From: an uncultured Flammeovirgaceae bacterium | Lineage (GTDB): Bacteria > Bacteroidota > Bacteroidia > Cytophagales > Cyclobacteriaceae | Direction of reading: 5' to 3' | DNA: 39,610 nt | NCBI GenBank assembly: GCA_937899105.1 | Contig: CALBPF010000071.1 | Location: 1 to 39,610, forward strand | In this document: positions 1-9,489 of the stretch, in pieces | Layout of the letters: every line of letters begins with the position of its first letter | How positions within the stretch are numbered: the stretch's first letter is position 1 | Position numbers and translations under genes: made by a program | The notes under the pieces: generated by a model | Told to the model about the DNA's origin: nothing | Seen by the model: the letters and a program-made list of their open reading frames with translations, nothing else | Databases searched by the model: none

Positions 1-430
1 CTAAGCTCAGGCTAACTCACCTATTTTCATACACGTGGAGGACCGGATGCTTACATAGAAATCAGATATTTTATTAATTCAAAATCGTATCAGATTCGGA
101 TAACCTTCTTCTTTCGAAGAATGGCGCTTAGTGAGCGTTAATTATCTTACTGATTTTGGAGCCTTCGAACAGGCTTAAATTTGAAGAATAATGCCAAAAC
201 GTCCTGTGGGTGACAACTCAAAGCCGGAAGGGCGGTAAACGAATTGTAGAGTGAGATTTCAAATTCAAAATATCCCCCAAAATGGGTTATAAATTTTGAG
301 CTGTACTATCTTAATTGAAGATATTTACCCTATTTAAGGGTATTTTCAACAACTATTTTTTAACGACTTATTATTTTCTTATTAATTTTAGATATTACAA
401 TTGTTAATTTTTAACCCTAAACAAAACAAT
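1..430. other. Intergenic region upstream of the SusC gene; no gene seen
   Basis: All frames are interrupted by stops. The only frame open from the left edge closes at about position 77 and encodes nothing recognisable. Several short hairpins occur: TTCTT/AAGAA near 109-122, GCCT/AGGC near 161-175, and a 6-bp stem at 326-342. I could not place a convincing TAnnTTTG promoter for the SusC gene here. The region may hold a long leader, or the decayed end of something outside the window. Confidence 0.5.
326..347. promoter_or_regulatory. Small perfect hairpin upstream of the SusC gene
   Basis: TACCCT (326-331) and AGGGTA (337-342) form a 6-bp stem with a 5-nt loop, followed by TTTT on the plus strand. 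It could be a weak terminator of an upstream transcript, an operator, or part of the SusC leader. It lies about 90 bp before the chosen SusC start. Confidence 0.3.
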
Positions 431-3400
431 ATGAGGAAGTTTTTACTGGTTAGTTTCATGTTGATGTTCATGTTTGCTTCGAGCAATTTGTGGGCTCAAG
501 ACCGAACAGTATCTGGTAAGGTTACATCAGTGGATGATGGATCAGCCTTGCCTGGTGTAAACGTAGTACTTAAGGGTACCACTGCCGGTACCGTTACTGA
601 CATTGATGGAAATTATAGTTTCTCTGTTCCTTCAGATGGCGGTATTTTAGTTTTTTCTTTTATTGGTCTGGCCAGTGAAGAAATAGACATAGGCGCAAGA
701 TCTGTAATTGATCTAGAGATGTCCCCTGATGTAACGCAACTTAGTGAAGTTGTTATCCAAGCATATGGAGAGCAGAGTAGAAAGAAAAATCTACAATCCA
801 TTGCTCAGGTTGATGGCGAGGATATCCAGGACATACCGACAATAACACCCCAAGAAGCGCTTAATGGTAAAGTAGCGGGAGTTAGGTTTACCGGTACTAC
901 AGGAATACTTGGAGGTGAAACTAATCTTCAAATAAGAGGTGTTGCATCTATAACATCTGGTACAAGACCATTGTACGTCGTCGATGGCGTGCCTTTAAAT
1001 GATGTTGATATTTCTGATGGAAATGGTGGGGCTAGCGGTTTGGATCCTTTGTTGGAGTTGAATTCAAACGATATCGAGACAATGACCATACTCAAAGATG
1101 CTTCTGCTACAGCTTTATACGGTTCTAGAGGCGCTAATGGAGTAGTGCTCATTACTACTAAAAGAGGTGGCGATCAATCTGGGAAGACTCGTTTCAGTTT
1201 TGACTATTACACCGGTTGGAGTGAGCCTACAATTACCAGAGACTTGCTTAATGCGGATCAATTCAGGCAATTCAGAGCTGAGGTTAATACCGCCAGAGGT
1301 TCTACGCCCTCAACACCAGAGGATTTTCCTCAGGACAGTTTTGATTGGTTGGATGCTACACTTCAAACTGGAAGAGTGGAGAGCTATAATTTTTCTGCTT
1401 CAGGGGGTAATGAAAAAACACAATATTTCTTTGGGGCGACATACAGCGATCAAGAAAATCACTGGATTGGTAATGATTTATATAGATTTAACGGTCGGTT
1501 TAATTTTAGTCTTCATGCATCTGATAAATTTAAATTAGGTTGGAATATAAGTATTGCACGAACGCAAGGAGATAGAAGCAATACCGAGAATTCGACTTTT
1601 TCTCCTTATACAGTGGCTAATTTGCAATTACCTTGGGTTTTACCAACGAACGAGGATGGAGATTTTGTGTCAACAGGATTTATCGAAAATGTAATTGCTA
1701 TTGAAGAATTGAACTTGTCTCAACTAATCACGAGAAGGGTTATTGGTAACACCTATTTTGAATTTGAACCGATACCTGAGCTGTTTATACGAACGGATTT
1801 TGGTGCAGATATTCAACAATCAGAAGAGATAGGCAGAACACCGGCTCTACTAGCTCCTCCGGCAGGTACTGGAGATAAAGATGTTCAGCAGGTTAACAAA
1901 TGGCTAAATACAACGACGGCTAGATATGCTACCAACTTCGGTTTGAATCATAATATTTCTGCTTTGATAGGTTTTACTTATGAGAGTCAAACTCAGACTC
2001 AGACTTTTGTAACTGGGAACACTTTTATTTCCGATAATTTGACCACATTAAATAATGCCGCTAATATAGATGGAGGAGGCTCATTTGAAACAGGTTATAG
2101 ATTAGCAGGTACCTTTGCAAGAGTTAATTATGATTATAATTCCATATACTTGTTTGAGGCTAGTATCCGTAGAGATGGTTCTTCTCGTTTTGGGGAGGAT
2201 GAACGTTTTGGAACTTTTTGGGCGGTTAAAGGTGGATGGATATTAAGCCAAGAAGATTTCTTGAGTGACATAAAAGCTATTGATTTCTTAAGACTTAGTA
2301 TAGGTTATGGTACTACTGGAAACGATCGTATCGGTAATTTTGCTTCGTTAGGTTTATTTGGTGCAGGTGCCGACTATGCAGGTTTTTCAGGTATAGAGGT
2401 GAATCAGCCAGCTAATCCAGTTCTTACTTGGGAGCAAGTGGGTCAATTAGATATCTCTTTGCGTGCGGATTTCTTTAATGGAAGATTGGGAATCGATGCG
2501 AGTTACTATGAGAAAAAAACGACGGAAGCATTATTAGAGGTTCCGATTCTGGTCACCTCTGGTTTTGATGGTATCGATCTGAACGCGGGAGAAATTAGAA
2601 ACCGCGGAGTAGACCTTTCCATAGATGTGATTCCGTTAAAGATGGGTGACTTTGTGTGGAAGACTAATCTCAATGTAGGTTTCTTGGATAATGAAGTTTT
2701 ATCCCTTCCCGGAGCGGCTGTTGACGAGGACGGTAATGAATTCATTGCCTCCGGAAACCAAAGGGCAGTTGTGGGTGGTTCTATAAATGAATTCTATTTA
2801 ACAAGATTCTTAGAAATCGATCCTGAAACTGGTGATCCTGTTTGGTTGACAAGAGATGGTGAAAGAACGAGCACATTAAGTACTGCTGATCGTGTATACG
2901 CGGGAAGCGCTATTCCTGATTTCACGGGTGGATTCACAAACACATTTACTTGGAAAGGTCTTAGCGCAAGTGTTTTCATATCTTTCGTGAGTGGGAATAA
3001 AATCTTGAATGATGATTTAGGTTTTGTAGAGAACCCGTCTTCAGGTGGATTTAACCACTCCACGAGAGTGCTTAATTATTGGACTCAGCCTGGTGATGTA
3101 GCGCTTTTCCCACGACTGGATAGTCCGCTTCTGACTACTTTTGATAATCCTTCTACGAACCGACTGGTTTCTGGAAGTCATGCCAGATTAAGAAATATTA
3201 CCTTGTCGTATAGCCTGCCTGGTTCAATTTTGGAAAAAACTAACTTCTTGAGATCCGCGAGGATTTATGTTAGTGGCAATAATATAACTACCTGGTTTAA
3301 TGATGAGGCTGAAGATTCCGGTATCGATCCGGAAGTCAATCAGTTTGGAGATAATGCACAGCTGCAGGGAGAAACTTTCTTCTCATTGCCTCAGGCGAGA

Positions 3401-3433
3401 TCAATACAGGTAGGTGTAAACATTGGTTTTTAA
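431..3433 (+). CDS. SusC/RagA-family TonB-linked outer-membrane transporter
   Basis: This 1000-residue protein is expected to form the TonB-dependent outer-membrane channel of a SusCD nutrient-uptake complex. After a signal peptide ending near NLWAQ comes a carboxypeptidase-regulatory-like domain (about 24-100, with SGKVTSVDDG and DIDGNYSFSV). A TonB-box-like EVVIQAYG follows, then a plug domain with YVVDGVPLND and the hallmark DASATALYGSRGANGVVLIT, and then a long beta-barrel ending in VGVNIGF. Length is normal for the family. A TTG lies ten codons upstream, but the ATG at 431 directly precedes the basic and hydrophobic signal peptide and is preferred. The SusD gene follows 12 bp later, so the two are surely co-transcribed. 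No glycosidase, protease or dedicated regulator lies beside it, so the substrate cannot be inferred. Confidence 0.95.
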   Translation: MRKFLLVSFMLMFMFASSNLWAQDRTVSGKVTSVDDGSALPGVNVVLKGTTAGTVTDIDGNYSFSVPSDGGILVFSFIGLASEEIDIGARSVIDLEMSPDVTQLSEVVIQAYGEQSRKKNLQSIAQVDGEDIQDIPTITPQEALNGKVAGVRFTGTTGILGGETNLQIRGVASITSGTRPLYVVDGVPLNDVDISDGNGGASGLDPLLELNSNDIETMTILKDASATALYGSRGANGVVLITTKRGGDQSGKTRFSFDYYTGWSEPTITRDLLNADQFRQFRAEVNTARGSTPSTPEDFPQDSFDWLDATLQTGRVESYNFSASGGNEKTQYFFGATYSDQENHWIGNDLYRFNGRFNFSLHASDKFKLGWNISIARTQGDRSNTENSTFSPYTVANLQLPWVLPTNEDGDFVSTGFIENVIAIEELNLSQLITRRVIGNTYFEFEPIPELFIRTDFGADIQQSEEIGRTPALLAPPAGTGDKDVQQVNKWLNTTTARYATNFGLNHNISALIGFTYESQTQTQTFVTGNTFISDNLTTLNNAANIDGGGSFETGYRLAGTFARVNYDYNSIYLFEASIRRDGSSRFGEDERFGTFWAVKGGWILSQEDFLSDIKAIDFLRLSIGYGTTGNDRIGNFASLGLFGAGADYAGFSGIEVNQPANPVLTWEQVGQLDISLRADFFNGRLGIDASYYEKKTTEALLEVPILVTSGFDGIDLNAGEIRNRGVDLSIDVIPLKMGDFVWKTNLNVGFLDNEVLSLPGAAVDEDGNEFIASGNQRAVVGGSINEFYLTRFLEIDPETGDPVWLTRDGERTSTLSTADRVYAGSAIPDFTGGFTNTFTWKGLSASVFISFVSGNKILNDDLGFVENPSSGGFNHSTRVLNYWTQPGDVALFPRLDSPLLTTFDNPSTNRLVSGSHARLRNITLSYSLPGSILEKTNFLRSARIYVSGNNITTWFNDEAEDSGIDPEVNQFGDNAQLQGETFFSLPQARSIQVGVNIGF

Positions 3434-3445
3434 ATTTTATCAAAT

Positions 3446-4900
3446 ATGAGAATTAATAAAAATTTAATAATACTACTTCTAACCGGGTTTTTAGTATCGT
3501 CCTGCTTGGAAGATGAGTTGGAATTAGACCCTCAACAATCATTATCGACTAGTACTGCTTTCGCGTCTGTTGGTAACGCTACAGGAACTGTATTTGGCGT
3601 GTATCACCTAGCTCAGGATCTAGATGTTTTCGGGAGTATGCCACAGTTAGCTGGCGACTACATGGCTGACAATGTGAACTTCGTAGGTACCTTTCCTACA
3701 TTACAAGATGTAAATAGTTTGACACATTTGGCGGATAACGGGAGTACCGGAGCCTGGTGGTCGGAAGCATACGAGTTAATATCAAGCGCTAATTTGGTTA
3801 TAGAGGGTGTTCCTACTGTTCCCGATATTGGTGAAGCGGAAGCAGCCGCCCTAATTGGGGAGGCAAAATTTTTAAGAGCTTTAACTTATTTTCATTTGGT
3901 AAATCTCTTCGCTCAGCCTGTACAGATTGATGGGGGTCAGTCCCTTGGATTACCGTTAATACTTGAGGCTTTTAATGGTGATCCGGTATCTGTAAATTTA
4001 CCCAGGTCTACCGTTGAAGAGGTACACCAGCAAATTAGACAGGATCTTTTAGATGCGGTTGCTGGCCTTCCTGATAGTTATGGTACTGATACCGAGACAA
4101 GAGGCAGAGCTACTAGTGGGGCAGCCAGAGCGCTTTTGTCAAGGCTTCATTTATATCGTGAAGAATGGACAGAGGCGGCTGACTTCGCTAATCAAGTCAT
4201 CCAGTCATCCATCTATACTTTAGCGCCAGATTATACCTTCTATGATGGATTGACGGCTGAGGATGTTTTTACCATTGTTAACACGGTACAGGATAATGGC
4301 GCTACTGGTAGTGGCGGTTGGGATAACTATTATGAGCCTTCTGAACAAAATGGTAGAGGAGATGGTACTTTTTCTCAAAGTTTGATTAGCGCTTTCGAGG
4401 AGGAACCTGGTGATTTACGATTTGTGCTAAAGAAATCTGGTCTCGACGCAGCTAATATTATGAGCATGTTTACTACAAAGTATGACGATGCGTTAAACGA
4501 CGACTCCGATGCACCTATCATAAGAGTGACCGAAATTTACTTGAATAGAGCTGAAGCTTTAGCTATGATTACCGGTAGTGGTTCACCTAATACAGAAGCC
4601 TTGGATTTAATAAATACGCTCCGAACAAGGGCGGGGTTAGAGGATTTAGCGCCTGCTACGAACTCAGAATTAATTGATGCCATTGCTGTAGAGCGGCGGA
4701 AGGAACTATGTTTTGAAGGTCACAGACGCATGGATTTGTTAAGAAGAGGGCTTCCATTAAGAACAACAGGTAATTTACCTGCCAGTCAGCCTACAGGTGT
4801 TGGTATATCTAGTCCGGGAGATGATAAAGTCATTATAGGTATCCCTCAGGATCAGGTTGATTTGAGCGAGGGCGTTTTAGTTCAAAACCCAGGATTTTAA
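3446..4900 (+). CDS. SusD/RagB-family surface lipoprotein (nutrient binding)
   Basis: This 484-residue lipoprotein should act as the surface lid and substrate-binding subunit of the SusC channel encoded 12 bp upstream. The signal peptide ends in the lipobox VSSC, with Cys20 as the lipidated residue. The acidic stretch LEDELELD follows and resembles the Bacteroidota surface-export signal. Family marks are the helical TPR-like segment (AKFLRALTYFHLVNLF), EIYLNRAEALAMI followed by INTLRTRAGL, the AVERRKELCFEGHRRMDLLR motif, and the C-terminal IGIPQDQVDL...QNPGF. Length is close to typical. Together with the SusC gene and the following lipoprotein gene it makes a three-gene uptake operon. Confidence 0.95.
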   Translation: MRINKNLIILLLTGFLVSSCLEDELELDPQQSLSTSTAFASVGNATGTVFGVYHLAQDLDVFGSMPQLAGDYMADNVNFVGTFPTLQDVNSLTHLADNGSTGAWWSEAYELISSANLVIEGVPTVPDIGEAEAAALIGEAKFLRALTYFHLVNLFAQPVQIDGGQSLGLPLILEAFNGDPVSVNLPRSTVEEVHQQIRQDLLDAVAGLPDSYGTDTETRGRATSGAARALLSRLHLYREEWTEAADFANQVIQSSIYTLAPDYTFYDGLTAEDVFTIVNTVQDNGATGSGGWDNYYEPSEQNGRGDGTFSQSLISAFEEEPGDLRFVLKKSGLDAANIMSMFTTKYDDALNDDSDAPIIRVTEIYLNRAEALAMITGSGSPNTEALDLINTLRTRAGLEDLAPATNSELIDAIAVERRKELCFEGHRRMDLLRRGLPLRTTGNLPASQPTGVGISSPGDDKVIIGIPQDQVDLSEGVLVQNPGF

Positions 4901-4945
4901 TTTATTTAGTTTAAATAAGTTAGCTATTTATATAAATAATTGATT

Positions 4946-6142
4946 ATGAAATATTTAAATTTTAATATATTCCTTCTTCTACTGGCGACAGTATTGATTT
5001 TGTCGAGTTGTGAGGATGATGATAGCTTGGAGTCGTCTACGTTACCTCCCCTTATAGCATTAATAGAACCAACATTATCTGATGCGGTTGAAGAGGGCGC
5101 GGATTATACTGCCTCTGTTGGTTTATTTTCTGGGCGTCTTGCGGAACAAGATATTACTGTCGACTTCGCAACAACAGGCGCAGATGTAAGGTCAGGTAGT
5201 GTGGTAATCGCAGCAGGCACATCGGAAGCCGAGATCGTGTTGTCATTTGCTGACAATACTGTAGTTGACGGGGCTCGTGAGGTCACGTTAACGATAACTT
5301 CATCAAATGCGGAATTTCCTGTTACTTCCGAAAAGTATGGAGGTGATTCATTTACATTTAGCGTTATTGATGATTTACAACAGTATAGCTTAGGTACTGG
5401 AACTGAAGCAGATACAGTGACTGTTATGGAAAATGATGAATCATTTGTTGTAATGCTTGAATCGCTTACTGCGTCATCGGACGAAGATATTGAATTTACC
5501 TATGAAGTTGACGCAATGAGTACCGCCGTTGAGGGTGCGGATTATGAAATAGATGGCGGTACTACTTTTAGCGTATTTGAAGATTCAATTCAGGTTCCTC
5601 AGTTCTCAATAGATTTATTAGATAACGAAGTTATAGATGCTGATAGGTTTCTTAAATTGAATCTGACGGGTCTAACAGCCTCCGATGAAAGTTCTATTAT
5701 CGACACTTTGGCTAACAGTGTAATCTATAAGATTGTTGACAATCTATCGGAGATAACAATTAGTAGTTTGGCTGGGGCGGCTATAAGTGATGGGGATACT
5801 TTGGTAGTATCTGAAGCCGGAACCGTAGAAGGGGTCTTTTCATCCGATACGGAATCTCCGGATTTTGTTTTTGCAAGATTGTTATTTAATGGATCAGGTA
5901 TGGCTCCTTCAGGTGTATCTTATATTGGTAGTGAAACTGCTACAATCGCTGAGGACCAGCAAGATGGAAGTGTGTTTGTTAATTTTAGTGAATCGGCATT
6001 TCCTATGGGTGATGGAGATGAGAATACAGATGATGACCTTTATCTTGTGATGACTATTTCTTTAGATGACACTTCAGGAAATGATGAGATTTCGGCTGAT
6101 GATATAGAGTTTATCGTAGTCTTAGAGTCAAGTACTCCATAA
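4946..6142 (+). CDS. Calx-beta-like surface lipoprotein, third gene of the SusCD operon
   Basis: This is a predicted lipoprotein of 398 residues. The signal peptide ends in LSSC (Cys22), followed directly by EDDD, a typical surface-export signal. The rest is beta-rich and acidic, with repeated patterns such as VEEGADYTASVGL...DITVDFATTGAD...VVIAAGTSEAEI and later EDSIQVPQFSIDLLDNEVID. These resemble Calx-beta or similar Ig-like domains, perhaps three in tandem. It sits 45 bp after the SusD gene and just before a strong terminator, a position often held by SusE/SusF-like accessory binding lipoproteins. A role as an accessory glycan- or peptide-binding protein is an inference; no catalytic motif is visible. 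ATG 4946 is chosen over an in-frame TTG two codons upstream. Confidence 0.8.
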   Translation: MKYLNFNIFLLLLATVLILSSCEDDDSLESSTLPPLIALIEPTLSDAVEEGADYTASVGLFSGRLAEQDITVDFATTGADVRSGSVVIAAGTSEAEIVLSFADNTVVDGAREVTLTITSSNAEFPVTSEKYGGDSFTFSVIDDLQQYSLGTGTEADTVTVMENDESFVVMLESLTASSDEDIEFTYEVDAMSTAVEGADYEIDGGTTFSVFEDSIQVPQFSIDLLDNEVIDADRFLKLNLTGLTASDESSIIDTLANSVIYKIVDNLSEITISSLAGAAISDGDTLVVSEAGTVEGVFSSDTESPDFVFARLLFNGSGMAPSGVSYIGSETATIAEDQQDGSVFVNFSESAFPMGDGDENTDDDLYLVMTISLDDTSGNDEISADDIEFIVVLESSTP

Positions 6143-6167
6143 AATCAAATCTTAATAATGTTTTGTT

Positions 6168-6203
6168 AAAAAGAGATGACAGTTAATGTCATCTCTTTTT
6201 TTT
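6168..6203 (+). terminator. Strong intrinsic terminator after the SusCD operon
   Basis: A perfect stem AGAGATGAC/GTCATCTCT with loop AGTTAAT is followed by a run of eight T on the plus strand. A-tracts on the other side extend the stem, so it may work in both directions. It lies 26 bp after the third operon gene and separates it from the next gene. Confidence 0.9.
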
Positions 6204-6291
6204 ACAATATGAACAAGTCTTTTGATAATTCTAGTATGCTTGAAGCACGTACAGAAACGCATAGATATTTCAATGTGTAACTAAAGTAGTT

Positions 6292-9200
6292 ATGAAATAC
6301 CCCCTCGTTATAATAACCATACTGACAACGATTTCCATAGGTGCTTATTCTCAAGCTATTATTAGAGGAAAGGTTACGAATTTTAAAACTAAAAGCGGTA
6401 TGCCCTTTGCCAATGTTTACTTAGATAAAACGAGTATCGGTGTTTCGACTGACGAAAACGGCAATTTTGAACTATTATGCAATAATGAAGGGGGGTTTGA
6501 GCTTATCGCCTCATATATCGGATATGAGCCGGCACGGATAAACATTTTCCTTAAATCTGACTCGACGTATTCAATAAACTTTAAGTTAATTGAGCGCATT
6601 AACCAATTAGATCAAGTTGTTATAACGGCCAAGAGAGATAAGAAATGGAAAAAGGATTTAGAAAAATTTAAACAGTATTTTTTAGGGGAATCTAAGGTTA
6701 GCCAAAAATGTGACATTCTCAATCCAGAGGTTCTTTATTTCGATCACAATGATCTAACGTTTAGAGCTTACGCAAGAGGGCCATTGATTATAGAGAACAA
6801 GTATTTGGGTTATAAAATTAGCTACGATTTGTTGTCATTTTTATATATAAAAAAGTTAGAAAGAATTATATACAAAGGTCATGTTCGGTACGAAGAATTG
6901 GAGAGCATCCACGCAAGTAAGAGTGTAAAATTGAGAAGACTTAAGGCATATCAAGGATCGCTTATGCATATGTTGAGATCTATTGTTCGTGACGATGTTG
7001 ACGGAAGTGATTTTGTTTATTACCAAGAGAAAGGAGAATTCTCTGATATCCAACTGTATCCAAAAAGGAATCTAACAGCAATAAACAGTGAGATCTTTAC
7101 AAGAAAGAATAAAAATACCGAAGAAAACGGACGCAATTATTTAACCTTTGACGGATTTATCCGGGTTGAGTACTTACCTAGAACATCAACTGAGGTTATG
7201 GGAAGTAATTTTGTAGTTTTTCCAGAGACTTCCTGGATTAATATTAATCGAAAATCAGTTGAATTTACAGATGCCGGCAGTGTAGTTCGTCCGCTCGAAT
7301 TAATTGAATATGGCGCACTTGCTGATCAACGATTTGGAACTTCATTACCTCTGGATTATGAGCCCATTGGTTCAAAAGTGAGCAAGGAAAAATCTGAGAT
7401 GGACATAGTAAGAGCTTTGAGCACAAATTTGCCTGAGCATAATAGTATTTTTCCAAAGGAAAGAGTGTTTCTGGATTTAGATGTATGTCAGAGCAAGCCA
7501 GGCGATTCAATTAAGTTTAATGCCACGTTAGTAAAAGGGGCAGAACTCAATGAAAGTGATTTAAGTCGAACACTTTATGTAGAATTAATAAATGATGATT
7601 TTGAACTGATAAAATACATAGTTGTACGGCTGGATGGCGGTAAAGGAAGTGGAATAATAACTTTACCTAATTATTTAAGTGGAGATAAGTGCTATATACG
7701 AGCTTATACATCTTGGATGAAAAATTTCAGTGAAGACTTTTTTTTCTTAAAACCGGTTTATTTAAGTCAGCAAGCCTTTCAGCCTAAAAATCTGACGGTT
7801 AACTTTTATCCTGAATCGGGGATGTTATTACACAATACTAAATCAAATATGGCTTTAAGAGTTATGAATTCCCACGGTGTTGGTCAGCGTATATCAGGCA
7901 CATTGTATGATGAAAACAATAGGATAATTGATAGTTTTAAAACGAACTACTTAGGGTGGACTACAATAAGTAATTTTAAGCTTAAGCGCCAATATACGTA
8001 TTATGTAAAGTTGCGAAATGTTGATGAGACGTTTTTTTTGCCGAAAGTGGCAAATACGGGTGTCTCTTTGACTGTCTCAAGAGATGAAAAAAATATTGTT
8101 GTAGAAGTTAATTACCTTAATCTTTCTCAAGAGAAAGCTCGAGGTTATCTTATAGTTCAATCCAGAGGAGAAATCAAATACTTAACTCCTGTATTGCCTG
8201 AGAGTAGTAGGGAGGTGGTCGCAATTACTGATAATATTTTTGACGAAGGTATTTCTGTCATAAGTTACAGCTATCTTAATTTTGACTTAGAAGTTAAAAG
8301 AGCTATTTATATCAAAAAAAATGATGGTATTGATGAGCTAAACGATTCTGAACTCTGCGACAATGAAACCAGGGAAAATTTTTTCTTACTGAATTCTGAT
8401 CTTAAACACATATTGATCACGAATGCCAATCAGTATCTACAAAATAGCTCAGATTCTAAAGTTGCGCTAAACTCTTTACTAATGACCAGTAATTGGTCGA
8501 CAGTCCCTGTGATTGAAATAGCAAGTAAGAACGATCCCGAAGAAAAATATGCGATTGAACAAGGAATCTCGTTTTCGGGTAATGTGAGCGAAATGAATAG
8601 TGATATTCCAATATCCGACAAAACGATCAATGTACTGGTCAAAGATGAAAAGCCGATCTTTCATTCCGCTTTAATTGATAATGAAGGCAACTTCGAGTTT
8701 AAAGATTTGAATTTTACTGATACAACTGAGTTAGTATTTAGCGTGCAGGGTGTTACTGATAAATTTGATCTCCGGATTGACAGTATTGAATATGAATATA
8801 AACGACCTGATGATTACTTTTCTGGAGTAAGGAACTCAGAATCAGAAAAAATGGTCAAGTATTTTTCATCGGATGGTTACAGTAATGTATCCGGCGTCCT
8901 TCTTGATGAAGTAGTAATAAAACGAAAAAAAATGTCCGAGTTGCAAAAGGCAGGAGGTTTTGTTCTTCATGGTGAACCTACCTATTCTTTTGACTTTGAA
9001 GAAGATGATCCACGACTTCAAAATACTTCAATGCAAGGGGGATTACTTAGTTTTTTGGTAGGGAATGTACCGAACTTAAGCGTTTCTTATGATGTAGGGG
9101 GTAGGGTTAATAATGTTATAATTGGAGGTCCAGTAAGTTTACCAGGGGGTGGAGGAGCGGCTATACCTTTATTTCTTGTGAATTCGGTACCTGTAGATCT

Positions 9201-9402
9201 TTTTTCCGTTAATAATATGAATGTATTTGATGTTTCGAAAATCGAAATTCTAACCGGTGCAAGCGCGACTATTTATGGAAGTAGAGCTGCTGGAGGTGTG
9301 ATTTCGATCACAACTAAAGTACCTTCTTTCAAAATATCTCGAAATTCATCAAATGTCTCTAGTAGAAAGCTTAAAGGTTATACCACTTTTCCTTCTTATT
9401 GA
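6292..9402 (+). CDS. Macroglobulin-like protein with C-terminal TonB-receptor plug domain and no barrel
   Basis: This 1036-residue exported protein has a signal peptide ending near GAYSQ. A carboxypeptidase-regulatory-like domain (about 22-105, with GKVTNF and DENGNFEL) comes first. A long middle region follows, including an MG2-like beta-sandwich (about 384-495, with ERVFLDLDV, PGDSIKFNATLV and CYIRAYTSWMKNF). The end carries a plug-like module (about 945-1015, with IPLFLVNSVPVDL and GASATIYGSRAAGGVISITT). The chain stops about 25 residues after the plug, so there is no room for a 22-strand barrel. Related barrel-less proteins occur in Bacteroidota, and their function is not established to my knowledge. 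The gene lies alone behind the SusCD terminator, in AT-rich DNA. It may be a periplasmic partner or sensor for TonB systems; this is speculative. Confidence 0.8.
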   Translation: MKYPLVIITILTTISIGAYSQAIIRGKVTNFKTKSGMPFANVYLDKTSIGVSTDENGNFELLCNNEGGFELIASYIGYEPARINIFLKSDSTYSINFKLIERINQLDQVVITAKRDKKWKKDLEKFKQYFLGESKVSQKCDILNPEVLYFDHNDLTFRAYARGPLIIENKYLGYKISYDLLSFLYIKKLERIIYKGHVRYEELESIHASKSVKLRRLKAYQGSLMHMLRSIVRDDVDGSDFVYYQEKGEFSDIQLYPKRNLTAINSEIFTRKNKNTEENGRNYLTFDGFIRVEYLPRTSTEVMGSNFVVFPETSWININRKSVEFTDAGSVVRPLELIEYGALADQRFGTSLPLDYEPIGSKVSKEKSEMDIVRALSTNLPEHNSIFPKERVFLDLDVCQSKPGDSIKFNATLVKGAELNESDLSRTLYVELINDDFELIKYIVVRLDGGKGSGIITLPNYLSGDKCYIRAYTSWMKNFSEDFFFLKPVYLSQQAFQPKNLTVNFYPESGMLLHNTKSNMALRVMNSHGVGQRISGTLYDENNRIIDSFKTNYLGWTTISNFKLKRQYTYYVKLRNVDETFFLPKVANTGVSLTVSRDEKNIVVEVNYLNLSQEKARGYLIVQSRGEIKYLTPVLPESSREVVAITDNIFDEGISVISYSYLNFDLEVKRAIYIKKNDGIDELNDSELCDNETRENFFLLNSDLKHILITNANQYLQNSSDSKVALNSLLMTSNWSTVPVIEIASKNDPEEKYAIEQGISFSGNVSEMNSDIPISDKTINVLVKDEKPIFHSALIDNEGNFEFKDLNFTDTTELVFSVQGVTDKFDLRIDSIEYEYKRPDDYFSGVRNSESEKMVKYFSSDGYSNVSGVLLDEVVIKRKKMSELQKAGGFVLHGEPTYSFDFEEDDPRLQNTSMQGGLLSFLVGNVPNLSVSYDVGGRVNNVIIGGPVSLPGGGGAAIPLFLVNSVPVDLFSVNNMNVFDVSKIEILTGASATIYGSRAAGGVISITTKVPSFKISRNSSNVSSRKLKGYTTFPSY

Positions 9403-9410
9403 ATCCTTGT

Positions 9411-9431
9411 TTTAAACTTGAGTAGTTTAAA
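9411..9431. terminator. Inverted repeat between convergent genes, possible terminator
   Basis: TTTAAACT (9411-9418) and AGTTTAAA (9424-9431) form a perfect 8-bp stem with a 5-nt loop. No T-run follows on either strand, so it is at best a weak terminator. It lies between the ends of two convergent genes. Confidence 0.4.
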
Positions 9432-9489
9432 CTATTACATATACATTGATTCTTTTGATAAACTGACGTTAAATTGAATTTCTCAGACC

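Noticed and set aside
1..77. End of an upstream gene in the frame open from the left edge
   Set aside because: Only about 24 codons with no recognisable sequence; cannot be told from chance.
191..238. 15-codon frame (MPKRPVGDN...) upstream of the SusC gene
   Set aside because: Too short, with no clear ribosome-binding site or conservation evidence.
1167..1538. 123-codon plus-strand frame inside the SusC gene
   Set aside because: It overlaps the well-supported SusC frame completely, has low-complexity composition and no recognisable domain; a shadow frame.
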